This document shows, piece after piece, positions 6,812 to 14,600 of a stretch of 25,400 bases of DNA (position 1 is the stretch's first letter; every line of letters starts with the position of its first letter). The DNA comes from JAATGI01 sp050729815. GTDB taxonomy: Bacteria; Pseudomonadota; Alphaproteobacteria; ATCC43930; CGMCC-115725. The notes under the pieces are model-generated. The model was not told where the DNA came from. It worked only from the letters and a program-made list of their open reading frames with translations, and made no database searches. The stretch is from contig JBOHLV010000146.1 of assembly GCA_050729815.1 (NCBI GenBank), forward strand, positions 1-25,400. Reading direction: 5' to 3'. A program made the position numbers and the translations under genes.

Positions 6812-7801
6812 ATGGCGCAATTCACCGACGAGGCCCACAAGAAACGCCTCAAATTCCGCGACATCCTGGCGCGCAACGGCGTCACCGTAATGCCGGGCGG
6901 GTTCAGCCCGCTCTATGCCCGGCTTGCCGAGATGGCGGGGTTCGACTGCTTCTTCCTTGCCGGCTCGCAGCTTTCGGCCTTTCTCTATGGGGTGCCGGAC
7001 AACGGCATCATCGGGTTGCGCGACCTCGTCGATCATGCCCGGCACATGGCGGCCCGCGTGGACATCCCGATCCTGATCGATGCCGATACCGGCTTCGGCA
7101 ACGCCGTCAATGTCTATTACGCCGTCCAGGAATGTGTCCGCGCCGGTGTCGCCGCCATGCAGATCGAGGACCAGGAGGCGCCGAAGAAATCGGCCACGCT
7201 CGCCGGCCGGCGCTGCATCCCGATGGCTGAAGCCGTCGGCAAGATCAAGGCCGCCGTCGCGGCGCGTGACGCCATCGATCCCGCCTTCGTCATCTGTGCC
7301 CGCTGCGACATCCTCGGCGCCGAGGGCAGCAGCTTCGAGGAGGCGGTGACGCGCTGTACCGCCTATATCCGGGACGGCGGCGCCGATCTCGTCTGGCTCA
7401 ATTCGGTCGAGACGCGGGAGGATGCGCGGCGCGCCTGTGCCGAGATTCCGGGACCGGTGATGGCGATCTGGGGCGGCAACGACACCGCGCCGACGATCGA
7501 GGAGTGGGGCGCGCTGGGGCTCAGGATCGCGCTCTATCCGGTGATCGCGGCGACGACGGGCCTCCAAGCCTCGTGGCAAGTGCTGAACGACTTCAAGGAG
7601 CGCGGCACGGCGGCGCTCAAGGATTGGGACGCGGCGGCGCGGGCGAGCAAATGGGGCCGCGCCGATTTCCGCGCCCTCGTCGGCGCCGACACGGTCCGCG
7701 AGATCGAGGAGCGCTTCCTGCCCGCGCAGAAGCAGCGCGATTACGAGACCACCTGGGGGCACAAGACTACGTTCGCCCCCGAGGACGATAAGAAGAAATG
7801 A
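6812..7801 (+). CDS. Isocitrate lyase/PEP mutase superfamily enzyme
   Basis: This is a TIM-barrel enzyme of the isocitrate lyase/phosphoenolpyruvate mutase superfamily, whose members cleave or form bonds next to a carboxylate using Mg2+. The 329-residue product has the metal-site segment DADTGFGN (90-97) and the loop EDQEAPKKSATLAGRR (119-134). True isocitrate and 2-methylisocitrate lyases carry a Lys-Lys/Arg-Cys-Gly-His motif in this loop; here the Cys position is Ser127 followed by Ala, so it is unlikely to be either lyase. An oxaloacetate decarboxylase or a C-C hydrolase is possible. The ATG at 6812 is preferred over one at 6791 because AAGGGAGG ends 6 bases before it. It is followed by an amidohydrolase gene on the same strand after a hairpin-bearing gap. 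Confidence 0.88.
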   Translation: MAQFTDEAHKKRLKFRDILARNGVTVMPGGFSPLYARLAEMAGFDCFFLAGSQLSAFLYGVPDNGIIGLRDLVDHARHMAARVDIPILIDADTGFGNAVNVYYAVQECVRAGVAAMQIEDQEAPKKSATLAGRRCIPMAEAVGKIKAAVAARDAIDPAFVICARCDILGAEGSSFEEAVTRCTAYIRDGGADLVWLNSVETREDARRACAEIPGPVMAIWGGNDTAPTIEEWGALGLRIALYPVIAATTGLQASWQVLNDFKERGTAALKDWDAAARASKWGRADFRALVGADTVREIEERFLPAQKQRDYETTWGHKTTFAPEDDKKK

Positions 7802-7817
7802 ACCGTCAAGGCACAAC

Positions 7818-7876
7818 GACGCCAAGAAAATGAATTTGCCACGCGAAGCGCGCTAAATTCTTGGTGTCTTGGCGTC
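7818..7876. repeat. 59-bp intergenic inverted repeat
   Basis: GACGCCAAGA (7818-7827) is the exact reverse complement of TCTTGGCGTC (7867-7876). Inside lie further paired blocks, GAATTT (7832-7837) with AAATTC (7855-7860) and a central CGCG/CGCG. It sits between two co-directional genes and may be a mobile palindromic repeat or a processing/attenuation hairpin. Confidence 0.75.
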
Positions 7877-7913
7877 CTGGTGGTTCAAATTTTTATGATC
7901 GAGGAGGAAAGCG

Positions 7914-8837
7914 ATGACAGAACAACCCCACCGCATCGACGTTCATGCCCATTTCGCGCCGCCGGAATGGATCGCTGCGCAGGGCCAGAACTTGATCCCG
8001 GCGATCCGCAACTGGTCCATCAACCAGACCATTGACGATATGGACGCGGCCGGAATCGAGCGGGCGCTGCTCTCGATCACGACGCCGGGCCTGTGGTTCG
8101 AGAGCAATGCGACGGCGCGGCGGATCGCCCGCCATTCGAACGATTTCGCGGCGACGCTCCGGGCCGATCATCCCGGGCGCTTCGGCGTTTTCACGGCGCT
8201 GCCGCTGCCCGATATCGATGGCGCGCTCCATGAGATCGCGTATGGCCTCGATCAACTGAAGGCGGACGGCGTGGGGCTCCTGACGAGCTATGGCGACAAA
8301 TGGCTCGGCGATCCGACGTTCGATCCGGTGATGGCGGAGCTGAACCGGCGCAAGGCGGTCGCCTATGTCCATCCGACCTCTCCCGATTGCTGTCGCAACA
8401 TCGTGCCGGGCGTGCCCGACGCCGCGATCGAATTCGGCACCGACACGACACGGGCGATCGCGCGCACCATCTTCGGCGGCGCAGCGGCGCGCTTTCCCGA
8501 TATCAAGATGATCTGGAGCCATGCCGGCGGCACCATGCCGTTTCTCTTGGAGCGGTTCGAGGGCATGGCGAAGATGCCGAACTACGCCCCGAAATTCCCG
8601 AACGGCTTTGCCGAGGTGGCGCGGCGCTTCCATTACGACACGGCGCAGGTCGCGAACAAGCTCTGTATGACCGCGCTGCGCGAAATCGTCCCAGTGTCGC
8701 AGATCGTGTTCGGCACCGACTATCCGTTCCGCTCGGCGCTCGACCATGTCGAGGGCTTGCACCAATGCGGCGTGTTCGACGCGGCGGAGCTCAAGACCAT
8801 CGACCGCGACAACGCGCTGCGGCTGCTCAGGACCTGA
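7914..8837 (+). CDS. Amidohydrolase-2 family enzyme (ACMSD / resorcylate decarboxylase-like)
   Basis: The 307-residue protein belongs to the amidohydrolase-2 group that includes aminocarboxymuconate-semialdehyde decarboxylase and gamma-resorcylate decarboxylase, mostly metal-dependent decarboxylases of aromatic or unsaturated acids. Likely metal ligands are His11 and His13 (DVHAHF), His153 (YVHPTSP), His203 (WSHAGG) and Asp269 (FGTDYPF), in the order and spacing of that group. AGGAGG lies 6 bases before the ATG. The stop is tail-to-tail with the LLM flavin gene, overlapping it by 11 bp. Neighbours suggest a catabolic role; the substrate cannot be read from sequence. Confidence 0.9.
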   Translation: MTEQPHRIDVHAHFAPPEWIAAQGQNLIPAIRNWSINQTIDDMDAAGIERALLSITTPGLWFESNATARRIARHSNDFAATLRADHPGRFGVFTALPLPDIDGALHEIAYGLDQLKADGVGLLTSYGDKWLGDPTFDPVMAELNRRKAVAYVHPTSPDCCRNIVPGVPDAAIEFGTDTTRAIARTIFGGAAARFPDIKMIWSHAGGTMPFLLERFEGMAKMPNYAPKFPNGFAEVARRFHYDTAQVANKLCMTALREIVPVSQIVFGTDYPFRSALDHVEGLHQCGVFDAAELKTIDRDNALRLLRT

Positions 8838-9930
8838 ACGCCGGCACGATGTGCTTGCCGAAGAGGCGGATGGAATTGAGCACCATCTCCTCCGGCATCG
8901 TGCCGATGGCGTGGTTGCCACAGAAGATGTCATAGCCGATCAGCGCCTGCGACGCTTCGAGCCGGCGGATCACGGTTTCCGGGCTGCCGACCAAGGCCAA
9001 ACCTTGCTCGATATTGAAATCGTAGGAGGTCGCCGCCTGCCGCATCACCGCGCCACGGGCCTTATCGTCGGCGCGCTCGCTGTCGCGGCCCATGCCGCGT
9101 TGATGGCTGCCCCAGCCGATGCGGGTCTTGGCGATCGGCCCGCCGCCGACCGGTACCGCGCCGCCCTCGCGCGAGGCGAGGAATTGCCGCGCCTCGGCAT
9201 GGGCCTGCGCGTCGGTCTCGGCGATATGGACCTGCCGCATCAGGAAGATGCGCGGCATCGGCCCGGGATGCCCGCATGATTTCCAGATCTCGCGATAGCT
9301 CTGAAACTTCCGCGCCACCACCTCGTCGGTGTCGAGATTCTGGGCGACATGGAAATTGTTTTTGGCGGCGAACTCGATGGCGGCGTCGCTGTGGACCGCG
9401 GCCCAGATCGGCGGATGCGGCTTCTGGAACGGTTTCGGCTGGGGCAGGGCCTCGTCGAAATGGAAATATTTGCCGTTATAGGTGACCTCGTCCGCTGTCC
9501 AGGCTTGACGCACGATGTCCAGCACCTCGCCCGCGATCGCCGCGCGCTGGTAGTAATCGACGCCCCAGCGGATGAATTCATGCTCATGAACGCCGATGCC
9601 GGTGCCGAACTCAACCCGCCCGCGTGAGAGCTGGTCGAGCATCGCGACCTCCTGGGCGAGGCGGATCGGGTGATAGAACGGCAATTGCCACATCATCGCG
9701 CCGATCCTGAGGCGCTTCGTCGCCCGCGCGACGGCGGTCAAGAACACGGTCGGCGCGGTGATGCGGCCGACCGGCGAGTTCTGATGCTCGATGACGAAAT
9801 AGGAATGCCAGCCGGCCGCGTCCAATTCCTCGGCGAGGCGGATATGCGCATCATAGACATCGGCCATCACCTCGCCCTTCTGGGCATAGCCGCCGACGCC
9901 GTCCCACAGCGCGAAATCGATTTTTGTCAT
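8827..9930 (-). CDS. LLM-class flavin-dependent oxidoreductase
   Basis: A 367-residue luciferase-like monooxygenase: a TIM-barrel enzyme that uses FMNH2 or F420 to oxidise small organic substrates. Family traits are the EEL(D)AAGWHSYFVIEHQ segment near the start, RIGAMMWQLPFYHPIRLAQE (a core barrel strand and helix), the DQLSRGRVEFGTGIG segment, and the VGSPETVIRRL segment near the C terminus, typical of the group. The start at 9930 gives MTKIDFALWDG, the expected first strand; an upstream ATG at 9966 would overlap the GMC gene. Only one base separates it from the GMC stop, so the two genes are almost certainly cotranscribed, GMC first. The substrate is unknown. Confidence 0.9.
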   Translation of the reverse strand: MTKIDFALWDGVGGYAQKGEVMADVYDAHIRLAEELDAAGWHSYFVIEHQNSPVGRITAPTVFLTAVARATKRLRIGAMMWQLPFYHPIRLAQEVAMLDQLSRGRVEFGTGIGVHEHEFIRWGVDYYQRAAIAGEVLDIVRQAWTADEVTYNGKYFHFDEALPQPKPFQKPHPPIWAAVHSDAAIEFAAKNNFHVAQNLDTDEVVARKFQSYREIWKSCGHPGPMPRIFLMRQVHIAETDAQAHAEARQFLASREGGAVPVGGGPIAKTRIGWGSHQRGMGRDSERADDKARGAVMRQAATSYDFNIEQGLALVGSPETVIRRLEASQALIGYDIFCGNHAIGTMPEEMVLNSIRLFGKHIVPAFRS

Positions 9931-9931
9931 G

Positions 9932-11557
9932 TCAATGCGTCCATGCCGCCTTGATGAAATCGGCACCGCGCTCGGCGATCATGATGGTCGGCGCGTTGGT
10001 GTTGCCGGAGGGGACGCGCGGCATCACCGAGGCGTCGATGACCCGCAATCCTTCCAATCCCCGCACCCGCAATTTGGGATCGACCACCGCCATCGCGTCC
10101 TGGCCCATCTTGCAGGTGCCGACCGGGTGATAGGTGGTGCCGAGGTTGGCGCGGATGAAAGCCGCGATCTCTTCGTCCGATTGCACCGTGGCGCCGGGAT
10201 CGACCTCCTCGCCGCGCGCCTTCGCCATGGCGTCGGTGGCGACGATCCGGCGGATCTCCTTGACGCCGCGGATGAGCCCGACAAGGTCGTCGTCATGCGT
10301 CAGGAATCCCGATTGCAGCCGCGGCGCCTCGTCGGCGCGCGCGCTCTTGAGGCTGAGCTTGCCGCGACTCTTCGGCTGCAACAGCGAGGCATGCCAGGCG
10401 AAGCCGTGGCCGCGCGGGATGAGATGCTGCGGCTGGTTCATGAATTGCGGGAAGAACAGCAATTGGAGATCGGGCTGATCGAGGTCGGGCAGCGAGCGCA
10501 CGAAGCCCCCCGCCTCGCAAGTGTTGGTGGTGAGTGCGCCCTTGCGGCGGACGACATATTGGAACGGCGAGGCCGCCATCCAGCCGAGCGCGTTCCAGGA
10601 CAGGCCGTAAAGCCGCGAATCGGAGCTGCGCCAATTCAGGAAGATGCCTTGATGGTCGTGCAGATTCTCGCCAACGCCAGGAAGATCGTGCCGTACCGGG
10701 ATGCCGAGCGCGCTGAGTTCCGCACCCGGTCCGATTCCGGAGAGCAGCAGCATCTGCGGCGAATTGATCGCGCCGCCGGAGATGATCACCTCGCGCCGCG
10801 CCTTCAGGATCGGCGAGCCGCCGTCGCGCCGCCGCACGGTGATACCGACCACGCGATTCCCCTCAAGGTCGATCCGCTCCAGAAGCGCGTTGGTGATGAC
10901 CATCAGATTGGGCCGGTTCTTCGCCGGATCGAGAAAGGCGCGGGCGGTCGAGGCGCGGGCGCCCTTCTTCTGGGTCACCTGCCAGAAGCCGAACCCGTCC
11001 TGTTCGGCGCCGTTGAAGTCGCTGGTGCGGCGATATTGAAGCTGGGTCGCGGCTTCGATCGCGATCTGGCCGACCGGGTTCGGGTCGCGCTGGTCCTGGA
11101 CGTCGAGCTCGCCGCCGGTACCGTGATAATCCGAGGCACCGTGCTGGTAATTCTCCGATTTCTTGAAATAGGGCAACACCTCGTCATAGCTCCAGCCTTC
11201 GGCGCCTTCGGCCGCCCAGCGCGCGTAATCGGCGCGGTGGCCGCGGACATAGACCATGCCGTTGATGGCGCTGGTGCCGCCGAGAACGCGACCGCGCGGG
11301 CACGGGATCGCCCGGTTGCCGAGCCGCGCATCGGTCTCATAGACATAGGACCAGTTGTAGCGCGGGTTGGAGATGACGCTGTTGATGCCGGCCGGAACGT
11401 CGATCAGAATCTTTTGCGGAAAGCCGTGATCGGAGGGCCCGGCCTCGACCAGCGCGACCCTGACGGCGGGATCGGCCGACAGGCGGTTCGCCAGAACGCA
11501 CCCCGCCGAGCCGGCACCGACGATGATGTAATCGAAGCTGTTGTCTTCGCTCGCCAT
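9932..11557 (-). CDS. GMC-family FAD oxidoreductase (choline/alcohol dehydrogenase-like)
   Basis: The 541-residue flavoprotein oxidises alcohols with FAD. It has the dinucleotide-binding GAGSAG at 14-19, the first GMC signature PRGRVLGGTSAINGMVYVRG, the second signature in ISGGAINSPQMLLLSGIGP, the probable catalytic His in YHPVGTCKMG, and the Asn in GNTNAPT, so all key elements are intact. GGGAGGA lies 4 bases before the ATG. No signal peptide is evident, so it is cytosolic or membrane-peripheral. The choline dehydrogenase label is common for this family but not demonstrated; there are no betaine genes nearby, and the neighbours point instead to oxidation of an unknown catabolic substrate. 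Confidence 0.92.
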   Translation of the reverse strand: MASEDNSFDYIIVGAGSAGCVLANRLSADPAVRVALVEAGPSDHGFPQKILIDVPAGINSVISNPRYNWSYVYETDARLGNRAIPCPRGRVLGGTSAINGMVYVRGHRADYARWAAEGAEGWSYDEVLPYFKKSENYQHGASDYHGTGGELDVQDQRDPNPVGQIAIEAATQLQYRRTSDFNGAEQDGFGFWQVTQKKGARASTARAFLDPAKNRPNLMVITNALLERIDLEGNRVVGITVRRRDGGSPILKARREVIISGGAINSPQMLLLSGIGPGAELSALGIPVRHDLPGVGENLHDHQGIFLNWRSSDSRLYGLSWNALGWMAASPFQYVVRRKGALTTNTCEAGGFVRSLPDLDQPDLQLLFFPQFMNQPQHLIPRGHGFAWHASLLQPKSRGKLSLKSARADEAPRLQSGFLTHDDDLVGLIRGVKEIRRIVATDAMAKARGEEVDPGATVQSDEEIAAFIRANLGTTYHPVGTCKMGQDAMAVVDPKLRVRGLEGLRVIDASVMPRVPSGNTNAPTIMIAERGADFIKAAWTH

Positions 11558-11682
11558 GGATTCCTCCCTGCGGCCTGTCGCCTGTGTCGGTTAGGATAGC
11601 GGCGGCGGCACCGAGATGCCAGTTGGGAGGCGCGAGCTATTTTGTTGAGGGCATCGCCGGGCGCGGCAAAGGGGAGGGTCTG

Positions 11683-12117
11683 ATGGCGAATGATACTGGC
11701 GGCAGCGGCGATCGGGACAAAGGCGCAGCCGACGACGACGGCGTTCGGACGGGCCAGTACCTCGTCTATTTTTCCGCGGAACGGACATTGATGGCGTGGG
11801 TTCGCACGGCCCTTGCCTTCATGGCGTTGGGGTTCGTCATCGACCGCCTCGGCCTCGTTCTGCGGACCATGGCGCCGCAATTGGGCAAGGTCATGGCGCC
11901 TTCGGCCTTATCGTTGCTGGCGGGCGCCGGCCTCGTGATCGTCGGCGCCGTCATGGCGGTGGTGGCCGCCGTGCGATACGTCAACTTCGCGCGCCGTTAC
12001 CGGCGGACGAGAGATACCCACCCCGGCCATGGCCTCGAGCCGGCGCTATTTTTCACCGTGGTGGTGGCTGTGGCCGGCGCCATCATCGCCGCCTATCTGA
12101 TGACGGTGATGCGTTAG
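11683..12117 (+). CDS. DUF202 (YidH-like) small membrane protein
   Basis: A 144-residue protein with three predicted membrane helices. The first contains AERTLMAWVRTALAFMALGF, the hallmark of DUF202; the second is an Ala/Gly/Val-rich helix around VIVGAVMAVVAAV, followed by a basic ARRYRRTRD loop, and the third is the C-terminal FFTVVVAVAGAIIAAYLM. The first 30 residues are hydrophilic, Asp/Gly-rich and probably cytosolic. The start at 11683 has GGGGAGGG about 4 bases upstream; the frame is open to 11584 but that part is not family-like. The function of DUF202 is not established. A palindromic element begins 1 base after the stop. Confidence 0.85.
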   Translation: MANDTGGSGDRDKGAADDDGVRTGQYLVYFSAERTLMAWVRTALAFMALGFVIDRLGLVLRTMAPQLGKVMAPSALSLLAGAGLVIVGAVMAVVAAVRYVNFARRYRRTRDTHPGHGLEPALFFTVVVAVAGAIIAAYLMTVMR

Positions 12118-12118
12118 G

Positions 12119-12265
12119 CTAGAGCAATGGTTGCTCAAATCGAATCACCTCACCGTCATTCTCGCGAAAGCGAGAATCCAGGGTCAGCGACGTGCCTGAG
12201 TTCCCTGGGTCCCCGCTTTCGCGGGGACGACGAGGGTGTTTCAATCTGATCTGATAAAGCGCTAG
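12119..12265. repeat. 147-bp palindromic MITE-like element with two inverted hairpins
   Basis: Ends are CTAGAGC (12119-12125) and GCGCTAG (12259-12265), inverted copies with one mismatch. Inside are two hairpins in opposite orientation: ATTCTCGC-GAAA-GCGAGAAT (12158-12177) and GTCCCCGC-TTTC-GCGGGGAC (12209-12228), joined by CCAGGG (12178-12183) and its complement CCCTGG (12203-12208). The GCGAAAGCG core with flanking ATTC/GAAT and CCAGGG is the type seen in widespread proteobacterial palindromic repeats. A further small hairpin GAGCAA-TGG-TTGCTC lies at 12122-12136. Confidence 0.85.
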
Positions 12266-13227
12266 GCGACGCGGTTCTCCGGCGTGGCGCCTTCGGCCCA
12301 GGCGAGCAGTCCGGTGATCAGCGCGGTGCCCATGCGCCGCCGGGTCTCGATCGTCGAGCTGCCGATATGGGGCAGCATGAAGAGGTTGGGCAGGTCGAAA
12401 TAGCGCGGATCGATCGCAGGCTCGCCGGCGAAGACATCGAGCCCGGCGGCCCGGACCCGGCCCGATTTCATCGCCGCGATGAGGGCGTCGTCGTCGATCA
12501 GCTCGCCGCGGGCGATATTGCAGACGATGGCGCCGGGCTTCAATTGCGCGATCCGGCCTGCATCGAGATAGCGCCGCGTCTCGGCATGGGAATGCGCCGC
12601 GATCATCACCGCGTCGCTGACCCCCGCCATCGCCGCGAAATCGGCATGATATTCGGCGTCGCCTTCGAGCTCCGGCGGCAGGCGATGGCGGTTGTGGTAA
12701 TGGATGGCCATGCCGAAGGCGCGGGCGCGCTGGGCGATGCCGCGGCCGATGCGGCCCATGCCGAGAATGCCGAGCGTTTTGCCCGTGAGCTCGGTGCCGA
12801 TGAGTTGTGTCGGGCTCCAGCCGGTCCAGCGCCGGCCGCGGATGAGGTCGATGCTTTCGCTGGCGCGCCGCGCCGCGCCAAGCATGAGGAACAGGCCGAT
12901 CTCGGCGACCGCGTCGGTCAGCACGTCCGGGGTGTTGAACACCGGCAGGCTCCGCGCCTTGGCGGCGGCGATGTCGATATGCTCAAAGCCGACGGAATAG
13001 GTTGCGATCGCGCGCAAGGTCGGGGGCAGGGCTTGGATGCGTCGAGGGGTGAGGAGCGTGCCGAAGGACAGGACCAGGAATTCGCGGGTGCCGAGCGCGG
13101 CGTTGAGATCGTCCTCCGGGACGGCATCGTAAAACCGGGCGTCGAAGGCGGCGCGGAAATCCGCCTTCACCCCCTCGGGCAAGGGACAAACGACCAAGAG
13201 GGAATGCTTCTTCTTGAAACCGGACAT
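12262..13227 (-). CDS. D-isomer-specific 2-hydroxyacid dehydrogenase (glyoxylate/hydroxypyruvate reductase-like)
   Basis: The 321-residue enzyme reduces 2-oxoacids to D-2-hydroxyacids with NAD(P)H. The cofactor fold carries GILGMGRIGRG. The catalytic residues are present: Arg in CNIARGELID, Glu in DVFAGEPAID and His in LPHIGSST. After the second strand there is HYHNRHRLP instead of an acidic residue, which points to NADPH over NADH, as in GhrB-like reductases. The ATG at 13227 is preferred to one at 13260 because GAGG sits 5 bases upstream. The stop codon TAG (12262-12264) lies within the end of a palindromic repeat, so the C terminus may have been reshaped by that element. Confidence 0.9.
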   Translation of the reverse strand: MSGFKKKHSLLVVCPLPEGVKADFRAAFDARFYDAVPEDDLNAALGTREFLVLSFGTLLTPRRIQALPPTLRAIATYSVGFEHIDIAAAKARSLPVFNTPDVLTDAVAEIGLFLMLGAARRASESIDLIRGRRWTGWSPTQLIGTELTGKTLGILGMGRIGRGIAQRARAFGMAIHYHNRHRLPPELEGDAEYHADFAAMAGVSDAVMIAAHSHAETRRYLDAGRIAQLKPGAIVCNIARGELIDDDALIAAMKSGRVRAAGLDVFAGEPAIDPRYFDLPNLFMLPHIGSSTIETRRRMGTALITGLLAWAEGATPENRVA

Positions 13228-13232
13228 CGATA

Positions 13233-13273
13233 CCTCACGACAGGACGAACCCGGCAACAATCATACCGTGAGG
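13233..13273 (-). promoter_or_regulatory. Inverted repeat that could hide the ribosome-binding site of the dehydrogenase
   Basis: In the minus-strand transcript CCTCACG (13273-13267) is followed 27 bases later by its complement CGTGAGG (13239-13233), whose GAGG is the Shine-Dalgarno sequence for the ATG at 13227. Pairing would occlude it. The 7-bp stem over a long loop is modest, so this is a candidate only. Confidence 0.35.
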
Positions 13274-13388
13274 CTCGGCCAAATCAGGAGATAAACAACC
13301 CCGACACCATCGAGCGCCACCTTGTTGCGATGCCTCTTTTCTTCCCATGGCGGTCGCGATAGGGTTGGCTAGTCTGGGGAGAATGTCC

Positions 13389-13715
13389 GTGACCACTTTC
13401 GAACAGCGTGAAAGGGCGGCCGAGACAGGCTTTGCCCTGGAACAGGCAAGCGCATTCCGCGTCACGGCGCACCGCAACCGGCTTCTGGCGCGCTGGGCCG
13501 CGATCAAGATGGGGCTGCCCGCGGAGCATGCCGAGCGCTATGCCGCCGACTTCGCCGGCGATGAATTCGTCGAGCGCGACATCAACATCATCGTCGCGCG
13601 GCTGCGCGATGATTTGCTGGCCCACGGGGTCGTCGTTTCGCTGGCGGATATCCACCTGCATCTCCAGAATTTCGGCAAGATCGCGCTGAAGGAGCTGTTC
13701 CCCGGCGCGCCGTGA
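13389..13715 (+). CDS. ATP synthase inhibitor zeta subunit (DUF1476)
   Basis: DUF1476 proteins of alphaproteobacteria include the zeta subunit that blocks ATP hydrolysis by F1-ATPase, as shown in Paracoccus. The 108-residue product fits in length and pattern: MTTFEQRERA at the start, an AHRNRLLARWAAIKMGL helix, and a C-terminal four-helix part. The GTG at 13389 is chosen because it gives the family's MTTF start and has GGGGAG 7 bases upstream; ATGs at 13347 and 13383 have no usable ribosome-binding site. It diverges from familiar members in residues 52-60 and in the long FGKIALKELFPGAP tail. It stands alone, not near atp genes, which is normal for this family. Confidence 0.82.
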   Translation: MTTFEQRERAAETGFALEQASAFRVTAHRNRLLARWAAIKMGLPAEHAERYAADFAGDEFVERDINIIVARLRDDLLAHGVVVSLADIHLHLQNFGKIALKELFPGAP

Positions 13716-13829
13716 GGCCGGCTCAGCCCGAACTGACGAGGCCGCCGGGGTTGATCTCCCCTACCGACAATTCCATCGGATGAGGCCCGCCGCCACCCTC
13801 ATTTGGAAACCAGACCAGGAGACAGTCCC

Positions 13830-14555
13830 ATGAATGCCGCCGATGTGATGAGTAACGATATGTTCGTCGTCAACACCGACATGACGGTGCTCGATGCCGC
13901 ACGGGCGATGCTCCAGCACCGCATCAGCGGCGTTCCCGTGCGCGACTGGCAGGGCAAGGTGGTCGGCATGCTGACCGAGGGCGATCTCTTGCGTCGCGCC
14001 GAGACCGGTACCGAGCGGCATCGCGCGCGCTGGCTCGAGCTGCTGTTCGGACCGGGACGCGCCGCCCAGGACTACACCATGGCGCATGCGAGGAAGGTCG
14101 GCGACGTCATGACCGACCGGGTGGTCGCGGCGGCGCCGGAGACGCCGTTATCCGAGGTGGTCGCGCTGATGGAGCAGAATCACATCAAGCGCGTGCCGGT
14201 GCTGTCGGGCGAGCGCCTGCTCGGTATCGTCAGCCGGGCGGATTTGCTGCGCGCCCTCGTCATGCAGTCGGAGAAGGCGGTCACGGCAGAGCCGGGCAAC
14301 GATGCCGAGATCAAGGCCCGCATCCTGGCCGAACTCGATCGCCAGAGCTGGACGCCGCGGGCGATCGTCATTGAGGTGAAGCACGGCGCGGTCGAGCTCA
14401 AGGGCACGATCACCGATGAACGCGAGCGTGCGGCGCTCAAGATTGTGTGCGAGAATACCGCTGGCGTCAAAGAGGTGGTCGATCACCTGATCTGGGTCGA
14501 GCCGCTGTCGGGGATGGTGATCGAGCCGCCGGAGGAAACGGCAAAGCGGTCGTGA
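13830..14555 (+). CDS. CBS-pair and BON domain protein
   Basis: A 241-residue cytosolic protein with two CBS motifs (about residues 7-62 and 92-148), which together bind adenine nucleotides, followed by a BON domain (about 160-225) opening with DAEIKARILAEL and containing VELKGTITDERER. CBS-BON proteins are common in alphaproteobacteria and are thought to sense energy state; the exact partner is unknown. AGGAGA lies 7 bases before the ATG at 13830, where MNAADVMS is the usual CBS start. The next gene, 45 bases on, is a universal stress protein, and this pairing is frequent, suggesting a stress-linked operon. Confidence 0.88.
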   Translation: MNAADVMSNDMFVVNTDMTVLDAARAMLQHRISGVPVRDWQGKVVGMLTEGDLLRRAETGTERHRARWLELLFGPGRAAQDYTMAHARKVGDVMTDRVVAAAPETPLSEVVALMEQNHIKRVPVLSGERLLGIVSRADLLRALVMQSEKAVTAEPGNDAEIKARILAELDRQSWTPRAIVIEVKHGAVELKGTITDERERAALKIVCENTAGVKEVVDHLIWVEPLSGMVIEPPEETAKRS

Positions 14556-14600
14556 CGATGGCGGGGCATGGCGCGGCCTTCAAGGAAGGGAATTTGACCG

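Noticed and set aside
9929..11599. A 556-codon open frame on the plus strand opposite the GMC oxidoreductase
   Set aside because: High GC content keeps the antisense frame open; its translation is Arg/Asp/Gly-rich without motifs, while the minus strand encodes a full GMC protein.
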